Source of the DNA: Sphingobacteriales bacterium | GTDB lineage: Bacteria; Bacteroidota; Bacteroidia; Sphingobacteriales; Sphingobacteriaceae | NCBI GenBank assembly: GCA_025353765.1 | Contig: JANXOD010000035.1 | Coordinates: 124,001 to 188,000, forward strand | DNA length: 64,000 bases | Reading direction: 5' to 3' | Part shown: piece by piece, positions 18,355-27,909 of the stretch | Numbering within the stretch: position 1 is the stretch's first letter | Layout of the letters: each line of letters starts with the position of its first letter | The notes under the pieces: generated by a model | The model's database searches: none | Told to the model about the DNA's origin: nothing | The model's input: only the letters and a program-made list of their open reading frames with translations | Position numbers and translations under genes: made by a program

Positions 18355-19764
18355 ATGAAAAACTATAAATTATATACATCACATAAAAAAATATTGGCGG
18401 ACACTACCACTCCGGTTAGCATATATCTGCGTTTACGCGATGCTTTCCCTAACAGTATTCTGCTGGAAAGCTCAGATTATCATAATCGGGAAAATAGTTT
18501 GAGCTACGTTTGCTGTGATCCGATTGCAGGAATTATGCTAAAAGAGGATAAGTTGGAAGAGTATTTTCCGGATGGCAAACTAAACAACTATTCTTTACAG
18601 GATGTGGATTTAAAAAAACAAGTTTCAGAATTTAGAAACCAGTTTGAATCAGTATGTGATACCAATTTTAAATTTATATCAAACGGCCTCTTTGGTTACT
18701 TTGCTTATGAAACTATTCAATATTTTGAAGATATAAAACTAAACAATCCATCCGCCGAAGGGCGTAATATACCCTTAATGCAGTATCATGTTTACCGATA
18801 TATTATTGCAATTGATCATTTTAAAAACGAATTATATCTTCTTGAACATCGTATAGACAAGAATGCTCCAGATGGATTGGAAAAAATTCAATACCTGATG
18901 CAGAATAAAAGCTTCCCGGAATATGCGTTTAGTCAGAATGGAGAAGAGAAATCTAATTTTACTAATGACGAATTTTTAAGCATTATTGAAGGAGTAAAAA
19001 AGCATATTTATCGTGGTGATGTCTTTCAAATGGTATCTTCAAGAGCATTTTCAAAACCTTTTTTAGGAGATGAGTTTAATGTATACCGGGCATTGCGCTC
19101 TATCAATCCATCGCCTTATCTATTCTATTTCGACTATGGTGATTTCAAGCTTTTTGGTTCATCGCCGGAAGCACAACTTACTATAAAAAATAATGAAGCA
19201 ACTATTTACCCCATTGCCGGAACGTTTAAAAGAACAGGCAATGATGTATTAGATGCCGAATTAGCAGAAAATTTGAAGAAGGATACCAAAGAGAATGCAG
19301 AGCATGTGATGCTGGTTGACTTGGCAAGAAATGATTTAAGCCGGCACTGTGAACAGGTTGAGGTGAAATCTTTTAAGGAAGTACAATATTATTCGCATCT
19401 TATTCACCTAGTATCTAAAGTTGTCGGTCAACTGCAAACTGATGTTAACCCCTTTGATGTGGTTGGCGATACTTACCCAGCAGGTACATTGAGCGGAGCG
19501 CCTAAATATATGGCTCTTCAATTAATAGATAAGTTTGAGAATCAAAAACGAGGATTTTATAGTGGTGCTATAGGCTTTATGGGGTTTAATGGGGATTTCA
19601 ACCATGCTATTATGATCCGCTCTTTCTTAAGTCAAAATAACGTCTTGCATTACCAGGCTGGTGCAGGTATAGTAGCAGATTCAGATCCGCAAAGTGAACT
19701 AGACGAGGTGAATAATAAAATAATGGCTTTACGAAAAGCTATTGAAATGGCAACGAAGATTTAA
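18355..19764 (+). CDS. trpE: Anthranilate synthase component I
   Basis: A 469-residue enzyme that with TrpG converts chorismate and glutamine to anthranilate, the first step of tryptophan synthesis. The N-terminal LLES motif at 36-39 is the tryptophan feedback site, which separates TrpE from PabB. The chorismate-binding half shows GSSPEAQL, PIAGTFKRTG, LVDLARNDL and GTLSGAPK. Length is normal. It is preceded by a transcribed leader with attenuator and followed by trpG after an 88-bp repeat-containing gap. Confidence 0.97.
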   Translation: MKNYKLYTSHKKILADTTTPVSIYLRLRDAFPNSILLESSDYHNRENSLSYVCCDPIAGIMLKEDKLEEYFPDGKLNNYSLQDVDLKKQVSEFRNQFESVCDTNFKFISNGLFGYFAYETIQYFEDIKLNNPSAEGRNIPLMQYHVYRYIIAIDHFKNELYLLEHRIDKNAPDGLEKIQYLMQNKSFPEYAFSQNGEEKSNFTNDEFLSIIEGVKKHIYRGDVFQMVSSRAFSKPFLGDEFNVYRALRSINPSPYLFYFDYGDFKLFGSSPEAQLTIKNNEATIYPIAGTFKRTGNDVLDAELAENLKKDTKENAEHVMLVDLARNDLSRHCEQVEVKSFKEVQYYSHLIHLVSKVVGQLQTDVNPFDVVGDTYPAGTLSGAPKYMALQLIDKFENQKRGFYSGAIGFMGFNGDFNHAIMIRSFLSQNNVLHYQAGAGIVADSDPQSELDEVNNKIMALRKAIEMATKI

Positions 19765-19769
19765 TTGTA

Positions 19770-19845
19770 GTATCAAGTATTTAGTATAAAGTATATAGAC
19801 CGGATACTTAAATAAAAATCTTGATACCTTATACTTTATACTTAT
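19770..19845. repeat. Heptamer-type repeat pair between trpE and trpG
   Basis: From 19770 the sequence runs as 7-bp units agtatca, agtattt, agtataa, agtatat. Around 19820-19845 the complementary type occurs (cttgata, tatactttatac). The segment gtataaagtata (19784-19795) is exactly complementary to 19830-19841, so a hairpin can form inside the operon. Confidence 0.7.
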
Positions 19846-19852
19846 TTATTTT

Positions 19853-20422
19853 ATGGAAACTATTTTAGTTATAGATAATTACGATTCTTTCACATTTAAT
19901 TTAGTCCATTTGTTGAATGAAACGGGGCACAAAGCTACGGTTTGGCGTAATGATAAATTTGCTTTAGCAGATATAAATACTTTTGATAAGATTCTGTTAT
20001 CGCCAGGCCCTGGAATACCATCTGAAGCAGGTTTACTGCTTGATATAATACGTAAGTATGCTCCCACAAAAAGTATTTTAGGCATTTGCTTAGGGATGCA
20101 GGCCATTGCAGAAGTATTTGGTGCCCAATTATATAATTTATCACGCCCAGTGCATGGAAGAGCTACCTCAATTGAAGTGTTGGATAAAACTGAAAATCTG
20201 TTTGCAAATTGTCCAGTGGAGTTTAAAGTTGGACGCTATCATTCATGGGCGGTTTCCAATGAGGATTTGCCTGATAAACTAAAAATTACTGCTCAGGATG
20301 CCGATGGCGTAATTATGGCATTAAGTCATGTAAGCCTTAATGTAAAAGGCGTTCAGTTTCATCCAGAATCTGTACTGACTGAGCATGGCAAATTGCTGAT
20401 ATCAAACTGGCTAAAGAGTTAA
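19853..20422 (+). CDS. trpG: Anthranilate synthase component II (glutamine amidotransferase)
   Basis: A 189-residue class I glutaminase that feeds ammonia to TrpE. The triad is complete: Cys79 in GICLGMQA, His170 and Glu172 in GVQFHPES. The oxyanion loop LLSPGPGIP is also present. Because no other amidotransferase pairing is visible it might also serve PabB. It lies two bases before trpC. Confidence 0.95.
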   Translation: METILVIDNYDSFTFNLVHLLNETGHKATVWRNDKFALADINTFDKILLSPGPGIPSEAGLLLDIIRKYAPTKSILGICLGMQAIAEVFGAQLYNLSRPVHGRATSIEVLDKTENLFANCPVEFKVGRYHSWAVSNEDLPDKLKITAQDADGVIMALSHVSLNVKGVQFHPESVLTEHGKLLISNWLKS

Positions 20423-20424
20423 CA

Positions 20425-21210
20425 ATGAATATACTGGATAAAATTGTCGCAAAAAAGAAAGAAGAGGTTGCGCTTTCAAAACTCAAATTTCCTTTTATAC
20501 GATTGGAAGAAAGTGAATTATTTTTTCGTGAGTGCTATTCTTTCCGTGATTTTATACTTGATCCTAAACGTACCGGAATTATCGCAGAATTTAAGCGGCA
20601 ATCGCCATCTAAAGGAGTCATCAACAATAAAGTAAATGTTGCAGAAGTAACTCATAACTATGCAGAAGCCGGGGCTTCTGCTTTATCTGTTCTAACGGAT
20701 ACAAGCTTTTTTGGCGGATACAAACGAGATCTGGTAGAAGTCCGTAAAGCCAATAGCATTCCTGTATTGCGTAAAGATTTTGTACTTGATGAATATCAGG
20801 TAATTGAAGCTAAAGCGCTGGGTGCAGATATTATTTTACTAATTGCTTCAATATTAAATCCGCAAGAGATTGAAAAATTAGTAAAACGTGCTAAAGATTT
20901 AGGCATGAATGTGCTTTTAGAGGTTCATAATAAAGAAGAACTTTCCCGAAGTTTGTGTAACGATTTAGATGCAGTTGGTATAAATAATAGAAACCTATCC
21001 GATTTTTCTGTCTCACTTAATCACTCCTATAGTTTAGTTGATGATATTCCGGACCAATTTTTAAAAGTTTCAGAAAGTGGAATTAGTGATCCTGAGACTA
21101 TAAAAGCATTAAAAAAAGTAGGATTTAATGGGTTTTTAGTAGGTGAAAATTTTATGAAAGAAAGTGATCCGGGAAAAGCCTTTCAGAAATTTATTGAGCT
21201 ATTAAAATAG
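20425..21210 (+). CDS. trpC: Indole-3-glycerol phosphate synthase
   Basis: A 261-residue TIM barrel making indole-3-glycerol phosphate from CdRP. Seen: N-terminal MNILDKIVAKKKEEVA, IIAEFKRQSPSKG with Lys57, VLRKDFVLDEYQV, LLEVHNKEEL, GINNRNL and ESGI. It begins 2 bp after trpG. The enzyme for the step in between (trpD) is not in the operon and neither are trpF, trpB and trpA, so the pathway is split over the genome. Confidence 0.97.
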   Translation: MNILDKIVAKKKEEVALSKLKFPFIRLEESELFFRECYSFRDFILDPKRTGIIAEFKRQSPSKGVINNKVNVAEVTHNYAEAGASALSVLTDTSFFGGYKRDLVEVRKANSIPVLRKDFVLDEYQVIEAKALGADIILLIASILNPQEIEKLVKRAKDLGMNVLLEVHNKEELSRSLCNDLDAVGINNRNLSDFSVSLNHSYSLVDDIPDQFLKVSESGISDPETIKALKKVGFNGFLVGENFMKESDPGKAFQKFIELLK

Positions 21211-21301
21211 GAATTCAATTATTATTGCAAAATCGAGAGAATTTGCTTTAATTATTAAATGGCGAATGAAAATAATCATTTCAATGTAAATAAAATAAAA
21301 C

Positions 21302-21309
21302 TATATTTG
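21302..21309 (+). promoter_or_regulatory. Candidate -7 promoter element of the 21346 gene
   Basis: TATATTTG matches TAnnTTTG and lies 36 bp before the ATG; -33 box not evident. It suggests that the following membrane protein is not part of the trp operon. Confidence 0.45.
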
Positions 21310-21345
21310 GTTTAATTAAATTTCTAACTTAAACAAAATATCATT

Positions 21346-21768
21346 ATGATTTACGGACTTACCTTAATTATTTTAAGTATTTTAGCAGTACCATCACTAA
21401 TACTGTCTAAAAGACCAGATGCCAAAGAAATGCTTGATAAATTTGCTCCTTATCAGGGATGGATCGGATTAGTTTTCTGTTTTTGGGGTGTTTGGGGTAT
21501 TATTGGCTCTGTTTTACACATGGGTTGGTTAACTACTTATCCCATTTGGTGGATTACCCTTTTAGCAAGCAGTTTAGTAGAAGCAGTATTAGGCTTTATG
21601 TTGGGCTATGGAACAATATCTAAATATGTACTTTCTAAAAATGAAGAGAGTAAAAAGAAAGGCGAGGAACTTTTAGCTAAATTAGCTCCTATGCAAGGTA
21701 AACTAGGTATTTTTGGCATTATAGTGGGTGTGTGGACTATTATAGCCAGCATGATGTTTTTCATGTAA
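21346..21768 (+). CDS. Four-helix inner membrane protein, function unknown
   Basis: A 140-residue protein with four hydrophobic segments arranged as two similar halves: [27 protein letters not shown] in the first and [27 protein letters not shown] in the second, which looks like an internal duplication. I recognise it only as a small membrane protein found in this phylum. It lies 135 bp after trpC with its own candidate promoter and is closed by a strong terminator. Confidence 0.75.
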   Translation: MIYGLTLIILSILAVPSLILSKRPDAKEMLDKFAPYQGWIGLVFCFWGVWGIIGSVLHMGWLTTYPIWWITLLASSLVEAVLGFMLGYGTISKYVLSKNEESKKKGEELLAKLAPMQGKLGIFGIIVGVWTIIASMMFFM

Positions 21769-21801
21769 AATATATTTTACAAAATTCTATTTTCTTAGAA
21801 T

Positions 21802-21845
21802 AAAAATTAACCCCTGAGAGTTCTTACTCTCAGGGGTTAATTTTT
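21802..21845. terminator. Bidirectional terminator
   Basis: A perfect 20-bp stem with a 4-nt loop, GC-rich in the middle (aacccctgagagt) and flanked by A's on the left and T's on the right, so it can stop transcription from both sides. It sits between convergent genes ending at 21768 and 21879. Confidence 0.95.
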
Positions 21846-21878
21846 GTCTGAATGAGTCTATCTGGCAATTTTTTTAAA

Positions 21879-22808
21879 CTAAAGGACAGGGACTAAAAAA
21901 ATTTCTGCTAACATACACCTTACACTCCCACCACCATGCGTTTCAATAGTGGGAACCTTTCCGATAATCGGTTTGGCATGTTGGCCTAAGAGAATTAACT
22001 GATCCTCAGAAAGTGAATCAAAAGCAGAATTTGATAAAATAACAAGTTTTTCCCCGGCCTTATTTTTTACGAAAAGCATATTGCCTGCAAATTGATTCAT
22101 CTGCTCATAACTTATTTCCAATATTTTTTTGCCAGATTTACTTAGCGAAGCAATTACTTTATCTTTCCCTGATGAAATAGCCTCTGTACAAATTACAGCT
22201 AATGTATCGCCTAAAGCCATTAAAACATTAGTATGATATACAGGTATGGACTGTTGATCACAAGCTTCAAAAGTAATAGCCTTGTAGTCCATTGATCTAC
22301 AAAAATCTTCCATTACTGATGAATTAGTTCGTGGGGAAATACAGGCATAGGCAATTGAATTTTCTCTATCAAGTACCATGCTACCCGTTCCTTCCAGAAA
22401 TTTTTGTTCCCGTTCATGCGGGCTTAGGTCAATAACTGATTTAATATGAAATATTCTTTTTAATTGTTCAATTATTTCCGTATTACGCTCCAGTCTACGA
22501 TTAATAGCCAGCATTGGATAAAGAATGAGAGTCCCGTTGCTATGTGTGGAAAACCAGTTGTTAGGGAAAATAGCATCCGGCTTAGCGGGTTCAGGGGTAT
22601 CTTGCAAGATGAATATCTCCAAACCTGCAGCTTTTAAAGTTTCTGCAAAAGCATCAAACTCGGCCAATGCTTGTGTGGAAATAAGAGAGACATTTTTATT
22701 AGCAATATGTTGGAAAGTATTTGAAGGGGCAGTTTCCGGATTAAACCCAAAACAAGCCGGCCTTATCATCAATAATTGATGTGTTAGCTGGTTATTCATA
22801 TAATTCAA
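21879..22808 (-). CDS. Arginine deiminase-related hydrolase (CtlX-like)
   Basis: A 309-residue member of the amidinotransferase/guanidine-modifying fold. The catalytic His lies in the HTNVLMALGD motif and the nucleophile Cys298 in GGGSVRCMLAEIF. An FPNNWFSTH motif with the conserved acidic/Asn pattern is near residue 85. Proteins of this type are named citrulline utilisation hydrolase CtlX, after a Francisella homologue; the real substrate here is not shown. A second in-frame ATG three codons downstream is an equally good start. Isolated minus-strand gene between convergent and divergent neighbours. Confidence 0.83.
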   Translation of the reverse strand: MNYMNNQLTHQLLMIRPACFGFNPETAPSNTFQHIANKNVSLISTQALAEFDAFAETLKAAGLEIFILQDTPEPAKPDAIFPNNWFSTHSNGTLILYPMLAINRRLERNTEIIEQLKRIFHIKSVIDLSPHEREQKFLEGTGSMVLDRENSIAYACISPRTNSSVMEDFCRSMDYKAITFEACDQQSIPVYHTNVLMALGDTLAVICTEAISSGKDKVIASLSKSGKKILEISYEQMNQFAGNMLFVKNKAGEKLVILSNSAFDSLSEDQLILLGQHAKPIIGKVPTIETHGGGSVRCMLAEIFLVPVL

Positions 22809-22837
22809 TAAAAGTAAACATAAAATAAGCTTTAGTG

Positions 22838-22845
22838 TATATTTG
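22838..22845 (+). promoter_or_regulatory. Candidate -7 promoter element of hflX
   Basis: TATATTTG ends 16 bp before the hflX ATG, fitting a very short 5' untranslated region. Confidence 0.5.
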
Positions 22846-22861
22846 AAAGGTTAAGATTCTA

Positions 22862-24049
22862 ATGGCAAAAAAAAAACTTTACGAAACGGCAATAAAACCT
22901 GAAAGGGCAGTTTTGGTGGGCATTATTAAACCTGGCGAAACAGAGGAACAAACCAAAGAATACCTAGATGAATTAAAATTTCTGGTAGATACTGCCGGTG
23001 GTGAAACCGTACACTCATTTACTCAAAAAATGCAGCGACCGGATAGAGCGACTTTTGTGGGTACGGGTAAACTAGAAGAAATTAATGACTATGTAAAATC
23101 TGAAGAGATTGATATTGTTGTTTTTGATGATGAATTATCTCCTTCACAACTTCGTAATATTGAAAATGAATTACAGGTTAAGGTTTTAGATCGTAGCAAC
23201 CTGATCCTTGATATTTTTGCAAAGCGTGCTCAAACATCACAGGCTAAAACACAAGTTGAGCTTGCACAATTACAGTATTTACTACCACGTTTAACCCGTT
23301 TATGGACCCACCTTGAACGTCAAAAAGGAGGTATTGGAATGCGTGGTCCGGGTGAAAGCCAGATCGAAACCGACCGTCGTATCATTTTAAATAAAATCAC
23401 CTTGCTTAAAGAAAGACTTCGAGAAATTGATAAGCAAAATGAAACTCAACGCAAAAATCGTAGTCAATTAATACGTGTAGCTTTAGTGGGATATACTAAT
23501 GTTGGTAAGTCAACCATTATGAATATGATCTCCAAATCTGAGGTATTTGCAGAGAATAAATTATTTGCTACGTTGGATACTACTGTTCGTAAAGTAGTAA
23601 TAGAAAACCTCCCATTTTTACTTTCGGATACGGTTGGTTTCATTCGTAAATTACCACATCATTTAGTTGAATGTTTTAAATCTACGTTGGATGAAGTTCG
23701 GGAAGCAGATACCCTCATTCATGTAGTTGATATTTCTCATCAAAACTTTGAAGATCAAATTAACACCGTAAATGAAACATTAAAAGAACTTGGTGTAATT
23801 GATAAAGAGATCATCACAGTTTTTAATAAGATTGATGCGTATAAACCTGCAGATGTAGATCCTCAGGAAGAACAAGCTCCTTTAACCTTAGCTGATTTTA
23901 AAAACAGCTGGATGAATAAACATAATATGCCGGCTATATTTATTTCGGCATTAAATAAAGAAAATATTGAGGAGTTTAGGACCTTGCTTTATGAGAAAGT
24001 AAAAGCCGTTCATACAGAACGCTATCCATATGATAAGCTGTTATTTTAA
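22862..24049 (+). CDS. hflX: GTPase HflX
   Basis: A 395-residue ribosome-associated GTPase that rescues or splits stalled and hibernating 70S ribosomes in studied bacteria. The N-terminal HflX domain shows FVGTGKLEEI; the glycine-rich GGIGMRGPGESQIETDRR linker follows; the G domain has G1 GYTNVGKST at 210-218, G3 DTVGFIRKLPHHLV and G4 NKID. Length is typical. Its stop codon is directly adjacent to the stop of the convergent YjbR gene, with no spacer. Confidence 0.97.
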   Translation: MAKKKLYETAIKPERAVLVGIIKPGETEEQTKEYLDELKFLVDTAGGETVHSFTQKMQRPDRATFVGTGKLEEINDYVKSEEIDIVVFDDELSPSQLRNIENELQVKVLDRSNLILDIFAKRAQTSQAKTQVELAQLQYLLPRLTRLWTHLERQKGGIGMRGPGESQIETDRRIILNKITLLKERLREIDKQNETQRKNRSQLIRVALVGYTNVGKSTIMNMISKSEVFAENKLFATLDTTVRKVVIENLPFLLSDTVGFIRKLPHHLVECFKSTLDEVREADTLIHVVDISHQNFEDQINTVNETLKELGVIDKEIITVFNKIDAYKPADVDPQEEQAPLTLADFKNSWMNKHNMPAIFISALNKENIEEFRTLLYEKVKAVHTERYPYDKLLF

Positions 24050-24415
24050 TTATCTATTATTATTTTCAGGATTTAACAAAGCTTGTTTATTTTTTGGCAG
24101 ACTTTTGACAACCAGATCATAGGAATGGTCAATCATTTCAAGTAACTGTTTATCCGTTAGCTTTCCGATAATGTGAACGGTATTCCAATGGATTTTATTC
24201 ATGTGATAACCAGGTTGTATTTCTTCATACCGTTCACGTAAATGAACAGCCCTTTCCGGATCACATTTTACATTCATCCGATCAGCGTTATTAAGATTCA
24301 TAAGGAGAAACATTTTATCCAGCACTTTGAAAACCAATGTTTCTGCACCAAATGGAAAAGTTTCGGTAACACTAGGTTTTGAAAGACAATAATTATGAAT
24401 AGTTTCAATATTCAT
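24050..24415 (-). CDS. MmcQ/YjbR family DNA-binding protein
   Basis: A 121-residue protein of the YjbR (CyaY-like fold) family, recognised by its order of segments: N-terminal YCLSKPSVTETFPFG, then KVLDKMFLLM, CDPERAVHLRERY, and MNKIHWNTVHI. The DNA-binding label comes from the family; the biological role is poorly defined. It is convergent with hflX, the two stops being adjacent, and 8 bp separate it from the upstream barrel-protein gene on the same strand. Confidence 0.9.
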   Translation of the reverse strand: MNIETIHNYCLSKPSVTETFPFGAETLVFKVLDKMFLLMNLNNADRMNVKCDPERAVHLRERYEEIQPGYHMNKIHWNTVHIIGKLTDKQLLEMIDHSYDLVVKSLPKNKQALLNPENNNR

Positions 24416-24423
24416 ATCAGAAA

Positions 24424-25131
24424 TTATCTATGAAGTGTGCGATAGAAAAGTCCTTCGGGACCAAAGCAGTATTTTACACCTATAGTTGTATAAGTATAAT
24501 AATCGGGCGCTTTGTTTTTAAATTTAGCAGACGGATCGTTATAACCATCTAAGCCTTCGCCAAGAGTTATATTGGTTTGGTAATTGGCACTTAATATGAA
24601 ACGGGTCTGATCATAATAATCTTTTAGCCCAAAACTTATACCCAAATTAAAAGGAAATGAAATATTGGTACTATTATCTTTGCCAGGGAAAATATAATTT
24701 GATCCATCGGGTTTAATACGAACAATTTCTTTCATATTATTTTGAATAACCCCTATTCCTACACCAGCATAAAGTCCTTTAATAACATTTAAAATGGGTT
24801 GGTACTCATAATCAACAAACTGACCCAACTGTACTTTCCCATTAAAGCCAAAAGATTTATAACTATTTTTAAAAGCTCGTAAATGTGGGTCTGTAATAGT
24901 ATTTCCACCAGCTATGGTTCCGAATTGAGTTTCCATTCCTACAGTTAAAAACGGACTTAAATAATAATCGGCATTAATGTGATAGGCCAAGGCATATTTC
25001 CCTTGTTGAACATCTGTATAGGATCGGGTAACACCCACACCAGCACCCGCACTCCATAGGCTGTAATTATATTGAGAAAACGCATTGAAAAACGTCAAGA
25101 GACCAATTGTGGACAATAAGAATTTTTTCAA
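24424..25131 (-). CDS. Outer membrane beta-barrel protein, function unknown
   Basis: A 235-residue protein with a signal peptide (MKKFLLSTIGLLTFFNAFSQ) and small-barrel character: GAGVGVTRSY strand, YYLSPFLTVGMETQFGTI, GLYAGVGIGVI and many Tyr/Asn residues. It resembles the general OmpW/PorT-like barrel class only by pattern. Probably cotranscribed with the YjbR gene 8 bp downstream. Confidence 0.75.
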   Translation of the reverse strand: MKKFLLSTIGLLTFFNAFSQYNYSLWSAGAGVGVTRSYTDVQQGKYALAYHINADYYLSPFLTVGMETQFGTIAGGNTITDPHLRAFKNSYKSFGFNGKVQLGQFVDYEYQPILNVIKGLYAGVGIGVIQNNMKEIVRIKPDGSNYIFPGKDNSTNISFPFNLGISFGLKDYYDQTRFILSANYQTNITLGEGLDGYNDPSAKFKNKAPDYYTYTTIGVKYCFGPEGLFYRTLHR

Positions 25132-25259
25132 AGCGCTAAATTGTATAGTAATGAAAGTAAACTTACAAAATTTATTAAATTAAAATCCTGTTTCAGTTCA
25201 TTCTAATTCGAAATTAGCATTATTTTACGGAAAAATTAAATTTTAGTTACTTATAAACC

Positions 25260-26519
25260 ATGACAATAAAAGATCAATTTAGTTTTACAGCGCTTGAGCG
25301 TTTTCTTAAATATGTAAAAATTGATACCCAGTCTGATCCTTATTCTTCTACCCAACCTTCTACTGAAAAGCAAAAAAACTTGGGCTCAGTATTGATTAAT
25401 GAGTTGTATACTATGGGGATTACGGATGCTCATTTAGATGAATATGGTTATGTATATGCTACCATTGCCTCAAATACTCCTAAAAAAGTGCCGGTTATTT
25501 GTTTTTGTTCTCATATGGATACCTCCCCGGATTGTTCTGGAAAGGATGTAAAACCCATTGTCCATAAAAATTACCGGGGACAGGATATTATTTTACCAGA
25601 TGATCCGACCCAGATAATTCTAATGAAAGACCACCCTGATCTTAAAAATCAAATAGGGAATGATATAGTTACTGCCAGTGGTACTACTTTACTTGGTGCT
25701 GATAATAAAGCTGGTTTGGCAGAAATTATGGATGCAAGCTATTTTTTAGTCACTCATCCTGAAATTAAACATGGTACCATAAAATTACTTTTTACTCCAG
25801 ATGAAGAAATTGGTCGCGGAGTAGATAGGGTAGATATTAAGAAATTGGGAGCTGATTTTGCTTATACAATTGATGGTGAAACTGCTGGGTCTATTGAAAA
25901 TGAAACCTTCTCTGCAGACGGTGCTGTGATTACCATTAATGGCGTAAGCTCTCATCCCGGTTTTGCCAAAGGTAAAATGGAAAGTGCCCTGAAAATTGCC
26001 TCAGAAATTATAGCTGCTTTACCGAAAGATCAGCTTTCGCCGGAAAGTACAGACCAAAAAGAAGGGTTTATTCATCCTACGGGCATTAAAGGAAATGTTG
26101 AGCAGGCAACCATAGAACTCATCATTAGAGATTTTACGGATGAAGCTTTACATGCTCATGAACGGATTTTAGAAATTATTATCAATGAAATTCTGGCCGG
26201 ATACCCTCATTCATCTTATTCTTTAGAGATTAAAGAACAGTATCGAAACATGAAGAAAGTCCTGGATTTACATCCCAGAATCATTGACTTTGGTAAAAAA
26301 GCAATCGAGCGTTCGGGCTTAACTCCAAAATTACAAAGTATTAGAGGGGGCACGGATGGTTCGAGACTTTCTTTTATGGGATTACCGTGTCCTAATATTT
26401 TTGCAGGAGAACATGCATTCCATGGTAAACAGGAATGGGTTTCTGTACAGGATATGCAAAAAGCAGTAGAAACTATTATTAATCTGGCTGTAATTTGGGA
26501 GGAAGAAAGTCAGAATTAA
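25260..26519 (+). CDS. pepT: Peptidase T (tripeptide aminopeptidase)
   Basis: A 419-residue M20 metallopeptidase removing the N-terminal residue of tripeptides in the cytosol. The two-zinc site is complete: His85 and catalytic Asp87 in CSHMDTSPD, Asp148 in LGADNKAG, catalytic Glu182 with Glu183 in TPDEEIGRG, Asp205 in YTIDGE, and the C-terminal His in FAGEHAFHGK. Length is typical. Monocistronic. Confidence 0.96.
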   Translation: MTIKDQFSFTALERFLKYVKIDTQSDPYSSTQPSTEKQKNLGSVLINELYTMGITDAHLDEYGYVYATIASNTPKKVPVICFCSHMDTSPDCSGKDVKPIVHKNYRGQDIILPDDPTQIILMKDHPDLKNQIGNDIVTASGTTLLGADNKAGLAEIMDASYFLVTHPEIKHGTIKLLFTPDEEIGRGVDRVDIKKLGADFAYTIDGETAGSIENETFSADGAVITINGVSSHPGFAKGKMESALKIASEIIAALPKDQLSPESTDQKEGFIHPTGIKGNVEQATIELIIRDFTDEALHAHERILEIIINEILAGYPHSSYSLEIKEQYRNMKKVLDLHPRIIDFGKKAIERSGLTPKLQSIRGGTDGSRLSFMGLPCPNIFAGEHAFHGKQEWVSVQDMQKAVETIINLAVIWEEESQN

Positions 26520-26718
26520 AGGTAATGTCGAATTATTTATCTATTGAAAATGGCTGGGTTTGATTATGTCAATTCTCTTAAAAAATGCTCATTCTATTCT
26601 TTGAAATTTTGAATGAATAGTGATAATATATTCTATTATATTCTTTCATCCCCAAATAAAAACTTAAGCAAACGTTTTAGCTTTTTTCGTGTTATATAAG
26701 GGTATTTACTTATAAACT

Positions 26719-27909
26719 ATGAATAAAACAGAGCCAAAGATCATTAAGACTAATGGTATTAAAACAGCAGTACAATTACCCTCCAATTTATTATGCTTCT
26801 CCCACTTAAGGTGGGATTTTGTATATCAAAGACCACAGCATTTATTAACACGTTTCTCTAAAATATTTAATGTTTACTTTTTTGAAGAACCAGTTTCAGA
26901 GAACATAGATCATCCTTTTTTAGCTATATCAGTAATAAATGATAATTTATGGGTACTAACTCCGCATTTACAAAAGGGATTAAGTCATTCTGAAAGTATA
27001 TATTATCAAACTGATATGCTGAATAAGTTCCTTCTGGATAAGATCCTTTCAGATTTTGTGTTTTGGTACTATACCCCCATGGCATTAGAGTTTTCTAACC
27101 AACATTACCCTTCTTTAGTAGTTTATGATTGTATGGATGAATTGTCTGCATTTAAATCTGCCCCCTTACAATTAAAGGAAAATGAAAAAAATCTTTTAAT
27201 TAAAGCACATCTAGCTTTTACCGGCGGACACTCCTTGTATGAAGCTAAAAAAAATCAACATGAAAACATTTTTCCATTTCCAAGCAGTATTGATAAAAAG
27301 CATTTTGAAAAAGCCAGGAGTATAAAAATTGATCCCAATGATCAGAATAATATTCCTCATCCCCGAATAGGCTTTTTTGGAGTTATTGATGAGCGGTTTG
27401 ATATAGATTTGATCCAAGAAATGGCAGAAGCCAGGCCGGATTGGCATCTGGTCCTTATCGGCCCGGTAATAAAAATTGACAAGGCTTTATTGCCTCAAAG
27501 AAATAATATTCATTATTTAGGCCAGAAAAACTATCAGGAATTACCAGGATATCTATCAGGATGGGACATAGCTTTGATTCCATTTTTAATGAATGAGTCT
27601 ACCCGATATATAAGTCCTACTAAAACCCCCGAATATTTAGCCGCAGGAATACCTGTAATATCAACTCCAATAAAAGATGTGGTAAAGCCTTATGCTGATA
27701 CCGGAATGGTACATATTGCATCTAACTCCAAAGAATTTATTCATGCTATTGAAAAAGAATTTATTTCATCAAAGGAGGAATGGCTTACACAGGTAGACGA
27801 ATTTTTAGAACAGAATTCGTGGGATCTAACTTGCTCCAAAATGCTCCAACACATCAGAGAAACTCTGATTAGTAAAGGTAATACAGTAAAAAAATATAAA
27901 AATGTTTGA
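26719..27909 (+). CDS. Glycosyltransferase (GT4-like)
   Basis: A 396-residue GT-B fold enzyme. The N-terminal domain has the pattern LLCFSHLRWDFVYQRPQHLL; the C-terminal nucleotide-sugar domain has IGFFGVIDERFDIDL, HYLGQKNYQELPGYL and the donor-binding region SPTKTPEYLAAGIPVIST, with the Glu of the EX7E-type motif. It has no signal peptide. Its end overlaps glf by 8 bp, so the product of UDP-galactopyranose mutase, UDP-galactofuranose, is a plausible donor; that is inference from position. Confidence 0.86.
   Translation: MNKTEPKIIKTNGIKTAVQLPSNLLCFSHLRWDFVYQRPQHLLTRFSKIFNVYFFEEPVSENIDHPFLAISVINDNLWVLTPHLQKGLSHSESIYYQTDMLNKFLLDKILSDFVFWYYTPMALEFSNQHYPSLVVYDCMDELSAFKSAPLQLKENEKNLLIKAHLAFTGGHSLYEAKKNQHENIFPFPSSIDKKHFEKARSIKIDPNDQNNIPHPRIGFFGVIDERFDIDLIQEMAEARPDWHLVLIGPVIKIDKALLPQRNNIHYLGQKNYQELPGYLSGWDIALIPFLMNESTRYISPTKTPEYLAAGIPVISTPIKDVVKPYADTGMVHIASNSKEFIHAIEKEFISSKEEWLTQVDEFLEQNSWDLTCSKMLQHIRETLISKGNTVKKYKNV

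Noticed and set aside
18355-20422. pabB-pabA pair instead of trpE-trpG
   Set aside because: The LLES feedback motif, the PIAGT motif, the Trp-codon leader and adjacency to trpC all favour trpE-trpG.
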